Positions 5,759 through 5,872 of a stretch of 5,872 bases of DNA are shown here, one piece after another. Position 1 is the first letter of the stretch. Each line of letters opens with the position of its first letter. This DNA is from an uncultured Ignavibacteriota bacterium (GTDB lineage Bacteria > Bacteroidota > Ignavibacteria > Tepidaquicellales > Tepidaquicellaceae). The stretch covers positions 1-5,872 of the forward strand of contig CALGOI010000311.1 of assembly GCA_937959065.1 (NCBI GenBank), read 5' to 3'. The position numbers and the translations under genes are program-made. The notes beneath the pieces are model-generated. The model searched no databases and was not told where the DNA came from. It saw nothing but the letters and a program-made list of their open reading frames with translations.

Positions 5759-5872
5759 ATGGAAGCAATATTTAAACCAAAGATTACAAACCTGGGTGAT
5801 GATAAATATAAATTTATTGATATTGATGATAATGAAATTAATGTAGATCTAAAAGCCCCGGGATGTCTAATA
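5759..5872 (+). CDS. Hypothetical protein, N-terminal part (gene leaves at the right edge)
   Basis: An ATG at 5759, only 3 nt after the TAA of the 73-residue gene, opens a frame that stays open for 38 codons to the last base of the window. The visible residues (MEAIFKPKITNLGDDKYKF, then an acidic DIDDNEINVDLK stretch ending APGCLI) have the same acidic, Ile- and Asp-rich, AT-rich composition as the genes before it. The close spacing supports a real gene and co-translation. Too little is visible to name a family. Confidence 0.6.
   Translation, partial: MEAIFKPKITNLGDDKYKFIDIDDNEINVDLKAPGCLI

Overview
The window reads as part of an accessory replication module from a Bacteroidota element, most likely a flavobacterial phage, prophage or phage-like plasmid. 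The grounds are low GC (roughly 36% by eye), poor Shine-Dalgarno signals, GTG and TTG starts, a Lin1244/Lin1753-type (DUF4373) replication protein, and tight packing with every gene on the + strand. No integrase, capsid, portal, tail, conjugation, tRNA or CRISPR sequence is visible, so phage versus plasmid or ICE cannot be settled here.

Layout. Positions 2-367 hold the C-terminal part of an unrecognised gene that runs in from the left. A 67-bp gap follows, the only real intergenic space, and it carries a nested inverted repeat that reaches into the next gene's start. From 435 the genes form one compact run: a HerA/FtsK-like P-loop ATPase with a duplicated C-terminal winged-helix-like module (435-2183); a 70-aa helical protein (2183-2395); a minimal family X polymerase/nucleotidyltransferase (2364-2897); a phage-type replication initiator (2909-3808); a 278-aa protein with faint DnaD-like character whose start lies 140 nt inside the initiator gene (3669-4505); three small or medium unknowns joined by short overlaps (4502-4822, 4812-5537, 5534-5755); and the start of another unknown that leaves the window (5759-5872). 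The spacing (TAGTG, ATGA, 11-, 32- and 140-nt overlaps, and gaps of 3 and 11 nt) argues for one transcript with translational coupling.

How the genes may work together (inference). The initiator probably binds an origin. Its low-complexity linker is coded by DNA holding two perfect 18-bp palindromic units whose centres are 63 bp apart, plus a weaker hairpin and short direct repeats, a layout like phage origins that sit inside the initiator gene. The 278-aa protein could act as a helicase-loader-type partner, the ATPase as a DNA motor, and the polymerase X protein in gap filling or repair. Genes after 4502 have no function I can name.

The most useful leads are the candidate intragenic origin, the long out-of-frame overlap, the inverted repeat over the ATPase start, the stripped-down polymerase X with an Asp-x-Glu metal motif, and a GATC count (56 by hand) well above what base composition predicts.
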